DNA from: Hyunsoonleella aquatilis
Lineage (GTDB): Bacteria > Bacteroidota > Bacteroidia > Flavobacteriales > Flavobacteriaceae
DNA: 64,000 nt
Assembly (NCBI RefSeq): GCF_014270105.1
Contig: NZ_JACNMF010000003.1
Location: 620,001-684,000, forward strand
Direction of reading: 5' to 3'
The notes beneath the pieces were generated by a model, which worked only from the letters and a program-made list of their open reading frames with translations, was not told the DNA's origin and made no database searches. The translations under genes were made by a program, and so were the position numbers. This document shows, one piece after another, positions 9,414 through 18,746 of this stretch (its first letter is position 1; each line of letters starts with the position of its first letter).

Positions 9414-10871
9414 TGTCTTTTTCCTCAGGAATTTATCTATTAAAGTATTGAGGTCTTCTGAAAAATTCATCGTGTAAACCACTCCCCAATAAACCACAGC
9501 TATTAGCATTGATTTCAAAACAATATTCAAAATAGGATGAAAACTAAAATCCCAAAAATAGCCCGCCAAAACGATAATGGTCAACAATAATCCTACTTTA
9601 ATCGTATTGGCCGAAAACGGCAGTATTTTAAATTTCCTGTAGACAAAAATCACTTTAATCGAATTATATAAAAAAATAGCGATAAAGGTGGCCAAGGCCG
9701 CTCCATTAATACCATATATTGGAATAAATAGCATATTCAATAAAATCATAACCACTACCAAAACCACCCCAAAAAGCAGTACCATTCTATAATAGTCACT
9801 ATTAAACAATATGGCATTATTGCTCCCCAAAAGTGAATCGTAAAGTTTTGCCAAACTAATGACGAGCACTACAATCAGGCCACCACTAAATTCTTCAGGG
9901 ATAATGAGATACAATTGATTAATATTCAGGATAATCAACAAAAATATGCCTCCCCCGACCACAAAAAGGTTCAAAGAACTTTTTTTATACAAATCCCCTA
10001 ACGACTCAAAATCCCTATCATTTAAAAATTTTGCCGACAATGGCAATAGTATTTGATGCATGGAGCGCTGTGGCACGGAGATAACAGCGGCGATAAAAAT
10101 GGCCACATTATAGTATGCAATCTCCTCAATTGGAATATAATAGCCCAGCATTACCTTATCCACATCCAAAAGTATAGTGGCAATGGAACCTGCTATAATT
10201 ATCAAAATCGAATAGCTCAATATTTTTCTGAGACTGATAACCCTTCTAAACATAATTACTGGAAGCTTAATACTGAACGCATAAAGCATCATGGTAAGCA
10301 TACGCAACACGTACATTACCACCAGCCCCGTCATAAATTGCTCAATGGAAATAACTCTGAAATACAGCAAAAACAACAAGAGCATCGTGCCTACCCGATG
10401 AAACACCTCTTTCATAAAATTCCCGAAAACTGTTTGCATCTGTACTTTTGCCCAAGAGAAGAAAATTTCAAAATACGCTAGGGCACCAGATATGATGAGC
10501 GCGTGCCACAAATAATGCTGTATGATATCATTCTGTTTTGAAAGAAATGATGCTATGGTGTCATAAGCTATAAAATTGATCGATGCCAATGGGATGATAA
10601 ACAACAGAGGCATAAAGAGCATCAAGGTTAAAAAACTATGCAGTGCTATTCGGGTTTTAAATGAAGAATAGAATTTCACCAAGGTATTATGCGCCCCGAA
10701 AGCCAATAGGGGCATGACGACAAACGCCAAGGAAAGCATATAGCCAACCATGCCGTAATATTCATCACTCATAAATTCTGTGTAGAGAAAAAGCGTGTTT
10801 ATCGCGCCAATAGCGAAACCGCCATAGGTAGAAATTACATTTTTAAACGACTGCGACGCTACAATTCCCAT
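9411..10871 (-). CDS. Oligosaccharide flippase (Wzx/MATE-like polysaccharide exporter)
   Basis: The 486-residue protein is almost wholly hydrophobic, with about 12-14 membrane segments spread evenly over its length, as in the polysaccharide biosynthesis/flippase superfamily. It would move lipid-linked sugars across the inner membrane. The N-terminal stretch (SFKNVISTYGGFAIGAINTLFLY) is typical of flavobacterial lipopolysaccharide biosynthesis proteins. Its ATG shares one base with the stop of the upstream glycosyltransferase (TAATG at 10871), so the two are translationally coupled. Together with the YfhO gene this forms an envelope glycan operon. Confidence 0.85.
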   Translation of the reverse strand: MGIVASQSFKNVISTYGGFAIGAINTLFLYTEFMSDEYYGMVGYMLSLAFVVMPLLAFGAHNTLVKFYSSFKTRIALHSFLTLMLFMPLLFIIPLASINFIAYDTIASFLSKQNDIIQHYLWHALIISGALAYFEIFFSWAKVQMQTVFGNFMKEVFHRVGTMLLLFLLYFRVISIEQFMTGLVVMYVLRMLTMMLYAFSIKLPVIMFRRVISLRKILSYSILIIIAGSIATILLDVDKVMLGYYIPIEEIAYYNVAIFIAAVISVPQRSMHQILLPLSAKFLNDRDFESLGDLYKKSSLNLFVVGGGIFLLIILNINQLYLIIPEEFSGGLIVVLVISLAKLYDSLLGSNNAILFNSDYYRMVLLFGVVLVVVMILLNMLFIPIYGINGAALATFIAIFLYNSIKVIFVYRKFKILPFSANTIKVGLLLTIIVLAGYFWDFSFHPILNIVLKSMLIAVVYWGVVYTMNFSEDLNTLIDKFLRKKT

Positions 10872-12151
10872 TACAGTAACTGAGATAACAATTGTGTCAA
10901 TGCCTTTCTGTGATACTTTTGCAACCCTATGGGGTGAGATTTCAAAGTATTGCTTTTATAGGCACTATAATGCTCTAAGATAGTTTTTTTTAAAGAATCG
11001 TTTTCGGTGTAGTCAAAATAGTTGCCAGTGTTGGTTTCTTTAATAATCCGTTCCACATCCGAATCTTTTGGCCCAATGGCGATAATAGGTCGATTTGAAA
11101 CCATATATTCAAATAGTTTTCCTGGGATGATGCATTTTGTGTCTTCGGAATCGATTTCAATTAATAACAATAATTGAGACTTTTTCTGAAACATAACTGA
11201 TTCTTTATGTGAAATATAACCTACCTTATCTACATAATCAGTTAAATCAAATTTTTCAATGGTTTGAAGTACATTATCACTTATAAAACCGACCAAATTC
11301 AGTTGAAAATCGCTTTTGAACCCTTCCACTTCCGAAACCAATTCCGAAAGGACATTCCATAGTATTTCAGGATTTCGTTTTGACAGCAAAGAACCAATAT
11401 GTGAGAGCGTGAATTTTGAATCCATTTCAGCCTTTTCAGAAACTTCGTCGTCGTAGCCATTAGTAATGACTTCGATAGGTTGCCATGTAATTCCTCCCTG
11501 AAATTCCTTTTTGGTGACCGTACTTGTGACAATGATTTGATCGGTGTTTGAAAGCACCTGTTTCTCAAGGTTTTTATGTTTCTTTTGTGAGGCTTTGGTC
11601 AACTTGAGCTGTTTGTGGTAACCAATAGTAGTCCACGGGTCCCTAAAATCGGCCAGCCATTTTATGTCAAGTTTCCTTCTCAAATTCAACCCAATTAAAT
11701 GCACACTATGCGGTGGCCCTGTAGTAATAACAGTTTTAATGTTGTTTTCAGGGATGTATTTCAGCAAAAATTCAGTTGAAGGATTGACCCAGCCTACCCG
11801 GGCATCAGGGATAAAAAAATTGCCACGGATAAAAAGCATCAGTTTTTCAACCATGGTTTGCCTTTTGTTTTCACTGATAATGCCCTTACTAATGGTACTT
11901 GACTTTTCTTTTGAAAACCATTTGGCGAATTTATAGGGCTCATTGATAGGAAATTTAATAACCTTCAAATCTGAAGCGACTTCGGTTTCAAGGCTTTTAT
12001 CCATAATTGGATAATTTGGATTCTCTGGAACAAAAACAATTGGATCCACCTTAAAATCAGGTAAATACTTAACAAATTTTAGCCAACGTTGCACACCGGG
12101 TCCTCCCGCAGGCGGCCAATAATACGTGATTATGAGTACTTTTTTACGCAC
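10871..12151 (-). CDS. GT4-like glycosyltransferase
   Basis: I place the start at a GTG at 12151, giving 426 residues that begin (M)RKKVLIITYYWPPAGGPG, the glycine-rich N-terminal loop of GT-B transferases. The longer frame to 12208 would add residues translated from inside the YfhO gene. The C-terminal half has the donor-binding pattern IPGKLFEYMVSNRPIIA near residue 365. The chosen start overlaps the end of YfhO by 8 bp, and the stop overlaps the flippase start by 1 bp, so all three are likely made from one transcript. The probable role is sugar transfer onto a lipid carrier or cell-surface glycan; the donor is not predictable. Confidence 0.85.
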   Translation of the reverse strand: MRKKVLIITYYWPPAGGPGVQRWLKFVKYLPDFKVDPIVFVPENPNYPIMDKSLETEVASDLKVIKFPINEPYKFAKWFSKEKSSTISKGIISENKRQTMVEKLMLFIRGNFFIPDARVGWVNPSTEFLLKYIPENNIKTVITTGPPHSVHLIGLNLRRKLDIKWLADFRDPWTTIGYHKQLKLTKASQKKHKNLEKQVLSNTDQIIVTSTVTKKEFQGGITWQPIEVITNGYDDEVSEKAEMDSKFTLSHIGSLLSKRNPEILWNVLSELVSEVEGFKSDFQLNLVGFISDNVLQTIEKFDLTDYVDKVGYISHKESVMFQKKSQLLLLIEIDSEDTKCIIPGKLFEYMVSNRPIIAIGPKDSDVERIIKETNTGNYFDYTENDSLKKTILEHYSAYKSNTLKSHPIGLQKYHRKALTQLLSQLL

Positions 12152-14570
12152 TCTTTCTTTGCTTAAACTCGTAAAATAATCCAGCCAAAAGCAGTAGCCC
12201 CAATACAACCGAACTGGCTAAGGAAATAGAACTCCCTGTTTTAACCACATCCGGGTCAAACTTGAATTCTATGGTATGAGTACCAGCAGGAATTTCCATA
12301 CCTCTTAGAATATAGTTGACACGCATGAAATTCGCTTCATCACCATCTATGGTAGCCTTCCAGCCGTGGGGGTAATAAATTTCGGAAAACACCGCGAAGC
12401 CATTATTTGAATTATTGGATTCGTATTTTAGATAATTTGGTTGTGCTTTTTTAAGTTGAATACTAGCAATGGAATCCACCTCATAATTCAGGTCTAATGC
12501 TTCAGATTTAACAAATTCTTTCCTAAAAATTGCCGTGGTTTTATTGTCCAAGCTATCCAGTAGCTTAATTTCCTCATTAGCTGATGGCACTTCTTCAAGT
12601 TTATTTACAAACCAAGCATTGTCATTGGCTTCTTCATTTTTATATGAAAACAAGCCTCCCTTTTCATCTTGTGCAATGATATACCTGGTATTTAACATAT
12701 TCATCACATTAATGTTATTTTGAGAAATGTACCAATCGAACACCTCACGATAGCGCTTTAATTCGGCGGCATTATAACCGTTTAATGAATTATGAAAATA
12801 AGACGGTTTTGACGGCCCGGAAACTAAATCAAAAACCCTAAAATGTCCTTTATCCCGCAGTATTTCCTTATCCACTTCATTTGCCGAAAAAGGCTTGCTC
12901 ATTTTAATGGATGCCACAAAATCACCTTCATTCACATAACGTCTTCCAACACCAACCAAATCAAAAAGAATCAATAGCAGTAGGCCACCAACGACCCACT
13001 GCTCTTTCACTTTATTTTTGAGATACCCCCAAATAAGTCCAGCAGAAAGCAGTACCAAAATCAATGTGCGAATCGTGTCGGCCTTAAAAATAGATTTCCT
13101 ATCATCCTTTATAGCCCTAATAAAGTCTTGTCCGTACGCCTGAATATACTGCCCATCTCTAAGCCCTACAAAATCAAACAGTGAAGAACCAAAAAACAGA
13201 AAGATTAGTGATAGACCTCCAGCAATTCCAGTGGCCATTTTTAAGGCTTTCAATTTCTCTTCTTCTTTGTTGAAATCATTAAACAATCTTACTACTCCAA
13301 ATACGGCAAGTACGGGAACACATAATTCCAAAATCACTTGAATGGAAGTTACCGCCCTAAACTTGTTGTAGAGCGGCACATAATCGATAAAAAAGTTGGT
13401 GAGGAAGTTTAAATTTTTTCCGTAGGAAAGCAATAATGACAAAATAATACCTCCCAACAACCACCATTTTAAACGCCCCTTTACCAAAAACAGTGCAAAT
13501 ACAAAAAGGAACAGCACTACTGCCCCAATATAAGCCGGTGCCTCCACAATCGGCTGGTCTCCCCAGTACATGGGCGCATTTTCGGCCTGTTCCAAAGCTT
13601 GACTTGGGGAAGCGCCTAGCTTTCTAAATGCCTCGTATGTATGGGAATTCTTGCCAACATTTTCAGCGTTTCCTCCACCCATAAATCGCGGAATAAACAG
13701 GTTAAACGTTTCGGCAAAGCCATAGCTAAATTGCGTAATATAATCCTTATCCAGCCCAGCAGTCACTTCTTTAGGCGTTCCATCAGGATTAATGGTCAAT
13801 TCGCTTTTCCCACGCGTGCTTTCCTTGACATACTCTTGGGTGGCCATCACATTCGTAGCATTCAAACCAATGGCCAAAACAACTGCCAAAACCATGATGC
13901 CAATAGATTTGAAATAATGAGGCAACACCTTTTTCCGATAGGCATCTATCAAATAGGCAATCCCCAAAACAATAACTAAAAGCAACAAATAATAGGTCAT
14001 TTGAAAATGATTGGCCACCAACTCTAAGCCCATGGCAACAGCTGTGAGAAGAAAACCGCAAATATATCGCTTTTGAAAAACGAGCAAAATCCCACTGAGT
14101 ACCAAAGGCATGTAGGCTATCGCATGTGCTTTACTATTGTGCCCAACCCCCAAAATAATTATTAAATAGGTGGAAAACCCAAAAGCCAGCGCCCCCAACC
14201 CCGCCAATTTAAAATCGACCTTCAACACCAAGAGCAGTATATAAAAACTTAACAGGTATAAAAACAAATAATCTGCAGGCCTTGGCAAAAACCGTAAGGC
14301 AGAATCCAGTTTTTTGATGTAATTGTGTGGATATCTTGCTCCTAATTGATAGGTGGGCATCCCACCAAAAGCACTATTGGTCCAGTAGGTTTCCTTCCCG
14401 GTTTCGGCTTTAAAATCCTTTTGCTGTTTGGACATGCCAATGTATTGTACAATGTCGCTCTGATAAATTTGCTTGCCTTGCAATACGGGATAAAAATAAG
14501 CTAAAGAGACAGCTATAAAGCCCAGTACAACAAGTATGTGGGTCAGGAATTTTTTAAATAAAGATTGCAT
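12144..14570 (-). CDS. YfhO family membrane protein
   Basis: The 808-residue protein has a dozen or so hydrophobic helices in the first 530 residues, beginning with FLTHILVVLGFIAVSLAYFYP. A soluble C-terminal domain (about 540-780) and a last transmembrane helix near 785-800 follow. Motifs such as YQSDIVQYIGMSKQQ and the late YYPHGWKATIDG are characteristic of the YfhO family. These are GT-C-like membrane proteins implicated in glycosylating cell-envelope polymers (in Firmicutes, lipoteichoic acid). The gene leads an operon with a GT4 enzyme and a flippase, consistent with an outer-glycan role. The substrate in Bacteroidota is unknown to me. Confidence 0.85.
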   Translation of the reverse strand: MQSLFKKFLTHILVVLGFIAVSLAYFYPVLQGKQIYQSDIVQYIGMSKQQKDFKAETGKETYWTNSAFGGMPTYQLGARYPHNYIKKLDSALRFLPRPADYLFLYLLSFYILLLVLKVDFKLAGLGALAFGFSTYLIIILGVGHNSKAHAIAYMPLVLSGILLVFQKRYICGFLLTAVAMGLELVANHFQMTYYLLLLVIVLGIAYLIDAYRKKVLPHYFKSIGIMVLAVVLAIGLNATNVMATQEYVKESTRGKSELTINPDGTPKEVTAGLDKDYITQFSYGFAETFNLFIPRFMGGGNAENVGKNSHTYEAFRKLGASPSQALEQAENAPMYWGDQPIVEAPAYIGAVVLFLFVFALFLVKGRLKWWLLGGIILSLLLSYGKNLNFLTNFFIDYVPLYNKFRAVTSIQVILELCVPVLAVFGVVRLFNDFNKEEEKLKALKMATGIAGGLSLIFLFFGSSLFDFVGLRDGQYIQAYGQDFIRAIKDDRKSIFKADTIRTLILVLLSAGLIWGYLKNKVKEQWVVGGLLLLILFDLVGVGRRYVNEGDFVASIKMSKPFSANEVDKEILRDKGHFRVFDLVSGPSKPSYFHNSLNGYNAAELKRYREVFDWYISQNNINVMNMLNTRYIIAQDEKGGLFSYKNEEANDNAWFVNKLEEVPSANEEIKLLDSLDNKTTAIFRKEFVKSEALDLNYEVDSIASIQLKKAQPNYLKYESNNSNNGFAVFSEIYYPHGWKATIDGDEANFMRVNYILRGMEIPAGTHTIEFKFDPDVVKTGSSISLASSVVLGLLLLAGLFYEFKQRKSA

Positions 14571-14599
14571 GCAAAGGGTTTAAACACTCAGGGTTGAAA

Positions 14600-14872
14600 T
14601 TAGTCAATTTCTTCGTAATCCACATAATCGCCCACATCTTTATTTGACGCTCTTTGTTTGGGCATTTTATCTATGGACACCTCGCCTTCTTTCTTTGAAG
14701 TCTCTTGACGCTGATTTTGAAACTGACCTCCAAATTGCTGCTCTGCTTTTTTGGCTACATATTTCACTAGGAATGGCGCAAATAATCGAGACAATATCTT
14801 CACACCATAATATACCAGCATTATGATAAGAATGATTTTGATCAATCCAGGCAAAGACGCTTGTTGTAGCAT
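14600..14872 (-). CDS. DUF4834-like small membrane protein
   Basis: I use ATG 14872 (MLQQASLPGLIKIILIIML), which places a single transmembrane helix at residues about 8-28; the upstream extension to 14899 lacks support. The 90-residue protein then has a short basic stretch (VKYVAKKAEQQFG) and a charged, polar C-terminus ending YVDYEEID. This layout matches the DUF4834 family, which is widespread in flavobacteria next to YfhO. The function is unknown. It lies 29 bp upstream of YfhO on the same strand and is probably the first gene of that operon. Confidence 0.7.
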   Translation of the reverse strand: MLQQASLPGLIKIILIIMLVYYGVKILSRLFAPFLVKYVAKKAEQQFGGQFQNQRQETSKKEGEVSIDKMPKQRASNKDVGDYVDYEEID

Positions 14873-14950
14873 AATTGATTGTTTGGCACAAAAATACAAT
14901 TCTCAACATTGAAAAAACGTTCTAAAAACATAAAAAATAGATAAAATATC

Positions 14951-14958
14951 TATATTTG
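14951..14958 (+). promoter_or_regulatory. Putative Bacteroidota -7 box for the 15018 operon
   Basis: TATATTTG fits the TAnnTTTG -7 element of the Bacteroidota housekeeping sigma factor. No good -33 TTG is seen at the expected spacing, so the call is tentative. Transcription would start near 14965, about 53 nt before the ATG. Confidence 0.4.
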
Positions 14959-15017
14959 GTAACAACGAAACACTCTAAAAACTATCCGTTGAAGTTATCA
15001 CACCCTAAATCCAGATC

Positions 15018-16049
15018 ATGAAAATCTTTAAATCCCTACTGACTCTTATCGTATTCCTAAGTGCTCATAGTCTTTTTGCGCAATACACCGAAGTGATTAA
15101 CTCCAACAGACCTGGCATGTCCAGAAGTGCTTTTTCCGTCGGAACAAATGTGCTTCAGTTTGAGGTCGGCCCTTACTATGTGAAAGAGAAACGCACACCG
15201 CTTCCAAAAACAGAGGTTTCCGGTTTGGGCGTTGATTTTTCGGCACGTTATGGATTGTTTTTTGAACAATTGGAGGTTAACATTGAAGGGAATTATCAGA
15301 ATGATACTCGTACAGTTTTTTCTTCTTCCGCTTCCGAAACCAAGCGTTCCAACTTTAAATATTTAACAGTCGGTGCTAAATATTTGATTTTTGACCCCTA
15401 TAAAAATGAAGAAGCCAATAAACCTAATTTATACAGCTGGAAGGCTAATCACAGTTTTCGTTGGAAATCCTTAATACCAGCGGTTGCTGTTTATGCGGGT
15501 GCTCATTATGACTATAGCCCTAATTCTTATACTGCCCCGGGCATTGAAGGATTTAGCCCGAAAGTAATGATTGCCACACAGAACAATTTTAACGGAGGTT
15601 GGGTTTTTGTTATGAATTTAAGCAAAGACCGTATTGGAACGGACCAATCCGATTTCACTTACATATTGACCCTTACCCACTCCTTTAGTCCGCAGTGGGT
15701 AGTTTTTGGGGAAACCCAAGGTATTCAAAGCGATTTTTACGCAGATAACCTTTTTAGGGTTGGTGGAGCTTATTTATGGGACAAGAATTTTCAATTGGAT
15801 ACGGCATTGACCTTTAATACAAAAGATACGCCGTCCGTACTGAATGTAACTTTCGGGGCTTCATATCGATTTGATTTCCATAAAGATAAAGAAATTGATA
15901 ACGGCAATAACGCTGAGGAAGAAGCAAAACGTCAATCTAGACGAAATGGAGGCAAACCAAAGAAACTCAAGAAAAAGCGTAAAAAAGATGATACACCACC
16001 CCAGGAAAAACAAAGAAAACAACAACGTGAAGACGAGGATTTCGGCTAA
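15018..16049 (+). CDS. Outer-membrane beta-barrel protein (transporter-like)
   Basis: The 343-residue protein has a signal peptide (residues 1-21, SLFAQ) and then alternating amphipathic strands typical of an outer-membrane barrel. The opening after cleavage (INSNRPGMSRSAFSVG, then LQFEVGPYY) resembles the transporter or MetA-pathway phenol-degradation barrel family common in Bacteroidota. The last 60 residues leave the barrel pattern and become lysine/arginine-rich (PKKLKKKRKKDD), an unusual cytosol-like basic tail for an exported protein. The gene is 18 bp upstream of the GNAT-like gene at 16068 and probably co-transcribed with it. Confidence 0.65.
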   Translation: MKIFKSLLTLIVFLSAHSLFAQYTEVINSNRPGMSRSAFSVGTNVLQFEVGPYYVKEKRTPLPKTEVSGLGVDFSARYGLFFEQLEVNIEGNYQNDTRTVFSSSASETKRSNFKYLTVGAKYLIFDPYKNEEANKPNLYSWKANHSFRWKSLIPAVAVYAGAHYDYSPNSYTAPGIEGFSPKVMIATQNNFNGGWVFVMNLSKDRIGTDQSDFTYILTLTHSFSPQWVVFGETQGIQSDFYADNLFRVGGAYLWDKNFQLDTALTFNTKDTPSVLNVTFGASYRFDFHKDKEIDNGNNAEEEAKRQSRRNGGKPKKLKKKRKKDDTPPQEKQRKQQREDEDFG

Positions 16050-16067
16050 CCAATTGAAAAGTATTCA

Positions 16068-17189
16068 ATGATTTCGATTAAAGAAGTAACCACCAAAAGG
16101 GATTTAAAGGCATTTGTAAAGTTTCCATTTAAACTTTATAAGGACTCCAAGTATTGGACCCCGCCCATTATCAGTCAAGAAATGAAAACTTTTGATAAGA
16201 ATGAGAATCCGGTATTCATGGACGCCAATGCCCAGTTGTTTTTAGCCTATCGGAACAATGAAATTGTTGGCCGCGTGGCCGCCATCGTGAATTGGCTGGA
16301 GGTAAAAAAGCAAAATGAAAGGCGAATGCGCTTTGGCTGGTTTGATTTTATCGATGATTTGGAAGTATCTCAAGCTTTATTTGACAGGGTTGAAAACATT
16401 GGAAAAGCCCATGATCTAGAGTTTATTGAAGGGCCTTTGGGGTTTTCAAATCTTGACAAGGTAGGTGTTATTGACGAAGGGTACGAGGCTTTGAGTCCAA
16501 TGGTAACCTGGTACAACCACCCCTACTACATTAAGCATTATGAAGCCGCAGGATATTGCATCGAAAAAGCTTATGTAGAAAGTAGATTTGAATTTTCCAA
16601 CGTAAAGCCAGAAACCTTTTTAAAGGCGAACGAACTGATAAAAAAACGATATCAATTAAAACCCTTGAATTTTACCAAAACCCACGAGGTTATGCCTTAT
16701 GTGGATGGAATGTTTGACCTTTTTAACGAAACCTACGCCAGTTTATCTTCTTTTGTTGAAATCACGGATATTCAAAAGGATTATTTTAAAAAGAAATTCA
16801 TAAGTTTTGTAAATCCTGAGTACATTAAGTTTATTTTGGACAAAGACGATAAGCCTATCGCATTTGCTGTAGTGATGCCATCCTTTGCAAAAGCGCTACA
16901 AAAAGCTAAAGGAAAGCTGTTCCCGTTTGGATTTATGCATATCTTAAGGGCAAAGAAAAACAGCAAGGAGGCCATTTTTTATTTGATTGGCATTCATCCA
17001 GACTACCAAAACAAGGGAGTGCATGCACTTATATTTAACGAGTATTATAACACATTAACCGCAAAAGGGGTAAAGACCTGCTACAGGACTCCAGAATTGG
17101 CTGACAATATTGCCATCCGTCAAATATGGAAACACTTTAACCCGGAGATTTTTAGAAAAAGAAAAACCTATAGAAAAGAATTGAAATAA
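16068..17189 (+). CDS. GNAT-fold N-acyltransferase-like protein
   Basis: The 373-residue protein has the acyl-CoA-binding motif region near residues 305-325 (FYLIGIHPDYQNKGVHALI), which is motif A of GNAT acetyltransferases (QxxGxx[GA] type, here QNKGVH). The N-terminal half (FVKFPFKLYKDSKYWTPP) is typical of the larger YghO-like relatives, whose substrate is unknown. The start follows the stop of the barrel gene by 18 bp. A terminator hairpin lies immediately downstream. A role in acylating a small molecule or envelope component is inference. Confidence 0.7.
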   Translation: MISIKEVTTKRDLKAFVKFPFKLYKDSKYWTPPIISQEMKTFDKNENPVFMDANAQLFLAYRNNEIVGRVAAIVNWLEVKKQNERRMRFGWFDFIDDLEVSQALFDRVENIGKAHDLEFIEGPLGFSNLDKVGVIDEGYEALSPMVTWYNHPYYIKHYEAAGYCIEKAYVESRFEFSNVKPETFLKANELIKKRYQLKPLNFTKTHEVMPYVDGMFDLFNETYASLSSFVEITDIQKDYFKKKFISFVNPEYIKFILDKDDKPIAFAVVMPSFAKALQKAKGKLFPFGFMHILRAKKNSKEAIFYLIGIHPDYQNKGVHALIFNEYYNTLTAKGVKTCYRTPELADNIAIRQIWKHFNPEIFRKRKTYRKELK

Positions 17190-17191
17190 AA

Positions 17192-17222
17192 AAGTCCGAT
17201 TTATTACAAACCGGACTCTTTA
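17192..17222. terminator. Bidirectional hairpin terminator
   Basis: AGTCCG (17193-17198) pairs with CGGACT (17212-17217), flanked by an A-run on the left and T-rich sequence on the right. It lies between the convergent GNAT-like and alpha-oxoamine synthase genes. Confidence 0.7.
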
Positions 17223-17242
17223 TAATTCCTCTTTTTTATAAG

Positions 17243-18502
17243 CTAGTCTCCCATAGCCGCAATTACGGCCGCTGAAAGGCGCTTGTATGTTCCATTTCTA
17301 AGTCTATCCCTTATAGCATCAAATGCATCCAAGGTTTCTTTAACATCTTCCAAAGTATGAGTAGCTGTTGGAATCATTCTCAAAAGAATCAATCCTTTAG
17401 GAATCACCGGATACACCACGATAGAACAGAATATACCGTAATTTTCACGTAAATCCTTCACCAACGCCATAGCTTCAGGAATACTTCCTTTCAAGTAGAC
17501 AGGGGTGACACAACTTTGCGTAGTACCAATATCAAAGCCTCTTTCCTTTAAACCGGATTGCAGCGCGTCCACAATTTTCCATAAGTTTTGTTTTAGCTCT
17601 GGCATGGTTTTTAACATCTCTAAACGTTTTAATGCCCCAACAACCAATTGCATTTGCAATGATTTGGCAAACATCTGAGAGCGCAAGTTGTATTTAAGGT
17701 AGTCGATAATTTCTTGGTCACCAGCAATAAATGCGCCAGTACTTGCCATTGATTTTGCGAAAGTTGCAAAATACACATCAATACCATCCTGTACACCTTG
17801 CTCCTCGCCCGCTCCAGCACCAGTTTTACCTAAAGTGCCAAATCCGTGGGCATCATCAACAAAAAATCTAAACTTAAATTTTTTCTTAAGTTCAACGATT
17901 TCCTTCAAACGGCCTTGCTCTCCTCTCATACCGAACACACCTTCAGAAATCACCAAAATACCTCCTCCTGTTTGTTCTGCTAGTTTGGTGGCACGTTCCA
18001 AGTTTTTCTCCAGGCTATCCACGTCGTTATGCTTATAGGTGAACCGTTTTCCCATATGCAAACGTACGCCGTCAATAATACAAGCGTGCGCATCGACATC
18101 ATAAACGATAATATCATCCTTGGCTACCAAAGCATCAATGGTGGACACCATGCCCTGATATCCAAAATTTAAAAGATAAGCGGCTTCCTTATTCACAAAG
18201 GCAGCAAGTTCGTCTTGAAGTTTTTCGTGTAAATCCGTATGACCGGACATCATACGGGCGCCCATTGGGTAAGCCGAACCGTATTGTGCAGCGGCGGCGG
18301 CATCAACCTTTCTTACCTCGGGATGGTTGGCAAGCCCCAAATAGTCATTAATACTCCATGTAATTACTTCTTTCCCCTGAAATTTCATTCTATTTGAAAT
18401 CTCTCCTTCCAATTTTGGAAACACAAAATAACCTTCGGCTTGAGAGGCCCATTTGCCCAATGGCCCTTTATCCTTGTAAATCTTATCAAATAAATCTTTC
18501 AT
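17243..18502 (-). CDS. Alpha-oxoamine synthase (serine palmitoyltransferase or cysteate acyltransferase type)
   Basis: The 419-residue enzyme belongs to the PLP-dependent alpha-oxoamine synthases, which condense an amino acid with an acyl-CoA or acyl-ACP. Visible landmarks are the ring-stacking H139 (DVDAHACIIDG), the D216/H219 pair (VDDAHGFGTLG) and the PLP lysine K250 (TFAKSMASTGAF). Family members include Spt, AONS and KBL, plus the cysteate fatty-acyl transferase that starts capnine (sulfonolipid) synthesis in gliding flavobacteria. The neighbouring cysteine-synthase-like gene makes the last option attractive, since it could supply cysteate. It has its own promoter region because a terminator separates the two genes. 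Sphingolipid synthesis from serine is the main alternative. Confidence 0.85.
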   Translation of the reverse strand: MKDLFDKIYKDKGPLGKWASQAEGYFVFPKLEGEISNRMKFQGKEVITWSINDYLGLANHPEVRKVDAAAAAQYGSAYPMGARMMSGHTDLHEKLQDELAAFVNKEAAYLLNFGYQGMVSTIDALVAKDDIIVYDVDAHACIIDGVRLHMGKRFTYKHNDVDSLEKNLERATKLAEQTGGGILVISEGVFGMRGEQGRLKEIVELKKKFKFRFFVDDAHGFGTLGKTGAGAGEEQGVQDGIDVYFATFAKSMASTGAFIAGDQEIIDYLKYNLRSQMFAKSLQMQLVVGALKRLEMLKTMPELKQNLWKIVDALQSGLKERGFDIGTTQSCVTPVYLKGSIPEAMALVKDLRENYGIFCSIVVYPVIPKGLILLRMIPTATHTLEDVKETLDAFDAIRDRLRNGTYKRLSAAVIAAMGD

Positions 18503-18680
18503 CTAATCCAATTAATGAATACCAAAAAAAACCAAAAAGGCGTTACAGTGTCACCAATTTGTACTCCAAACGATATGGGACCACTGATTTTAGGTATGGA
18601 ATTTAATTCTTAGTTAGTTGGTGCAAAATTAAATATTTATCTGATTTCACCATAATATTTGCGATTCAATTATTGACAAA

Positions 18681-18727
18681 ATAAAAAAAGAAGCGGTTTT
18701 TTGTATGTTTTACAAAAAACCGCTTCT
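18681..18727 (-). terminator. Intrinsic terminator of the 18747 gene
   Basis: A perfect 17-bp stem (18689-18705 with 18711-18727) encloses a 5-nt loop. On the minus strand it is followed by seven U residues (complement of 18683-18689). It ends the cysteine-synthase-like transcript before the alpha-oxoamine synthase gene. Confidence 0.9.
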
Positions 18728-18746
18728 AAGAACTTATTCAATATTC

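Noticed and set aside
14883-14899. TTTGGCACAAAAATACA as a third sigma-54 promoter
   Set aside because: The -24 part matches, but the -12 TTGC element is absent at the right spacing.
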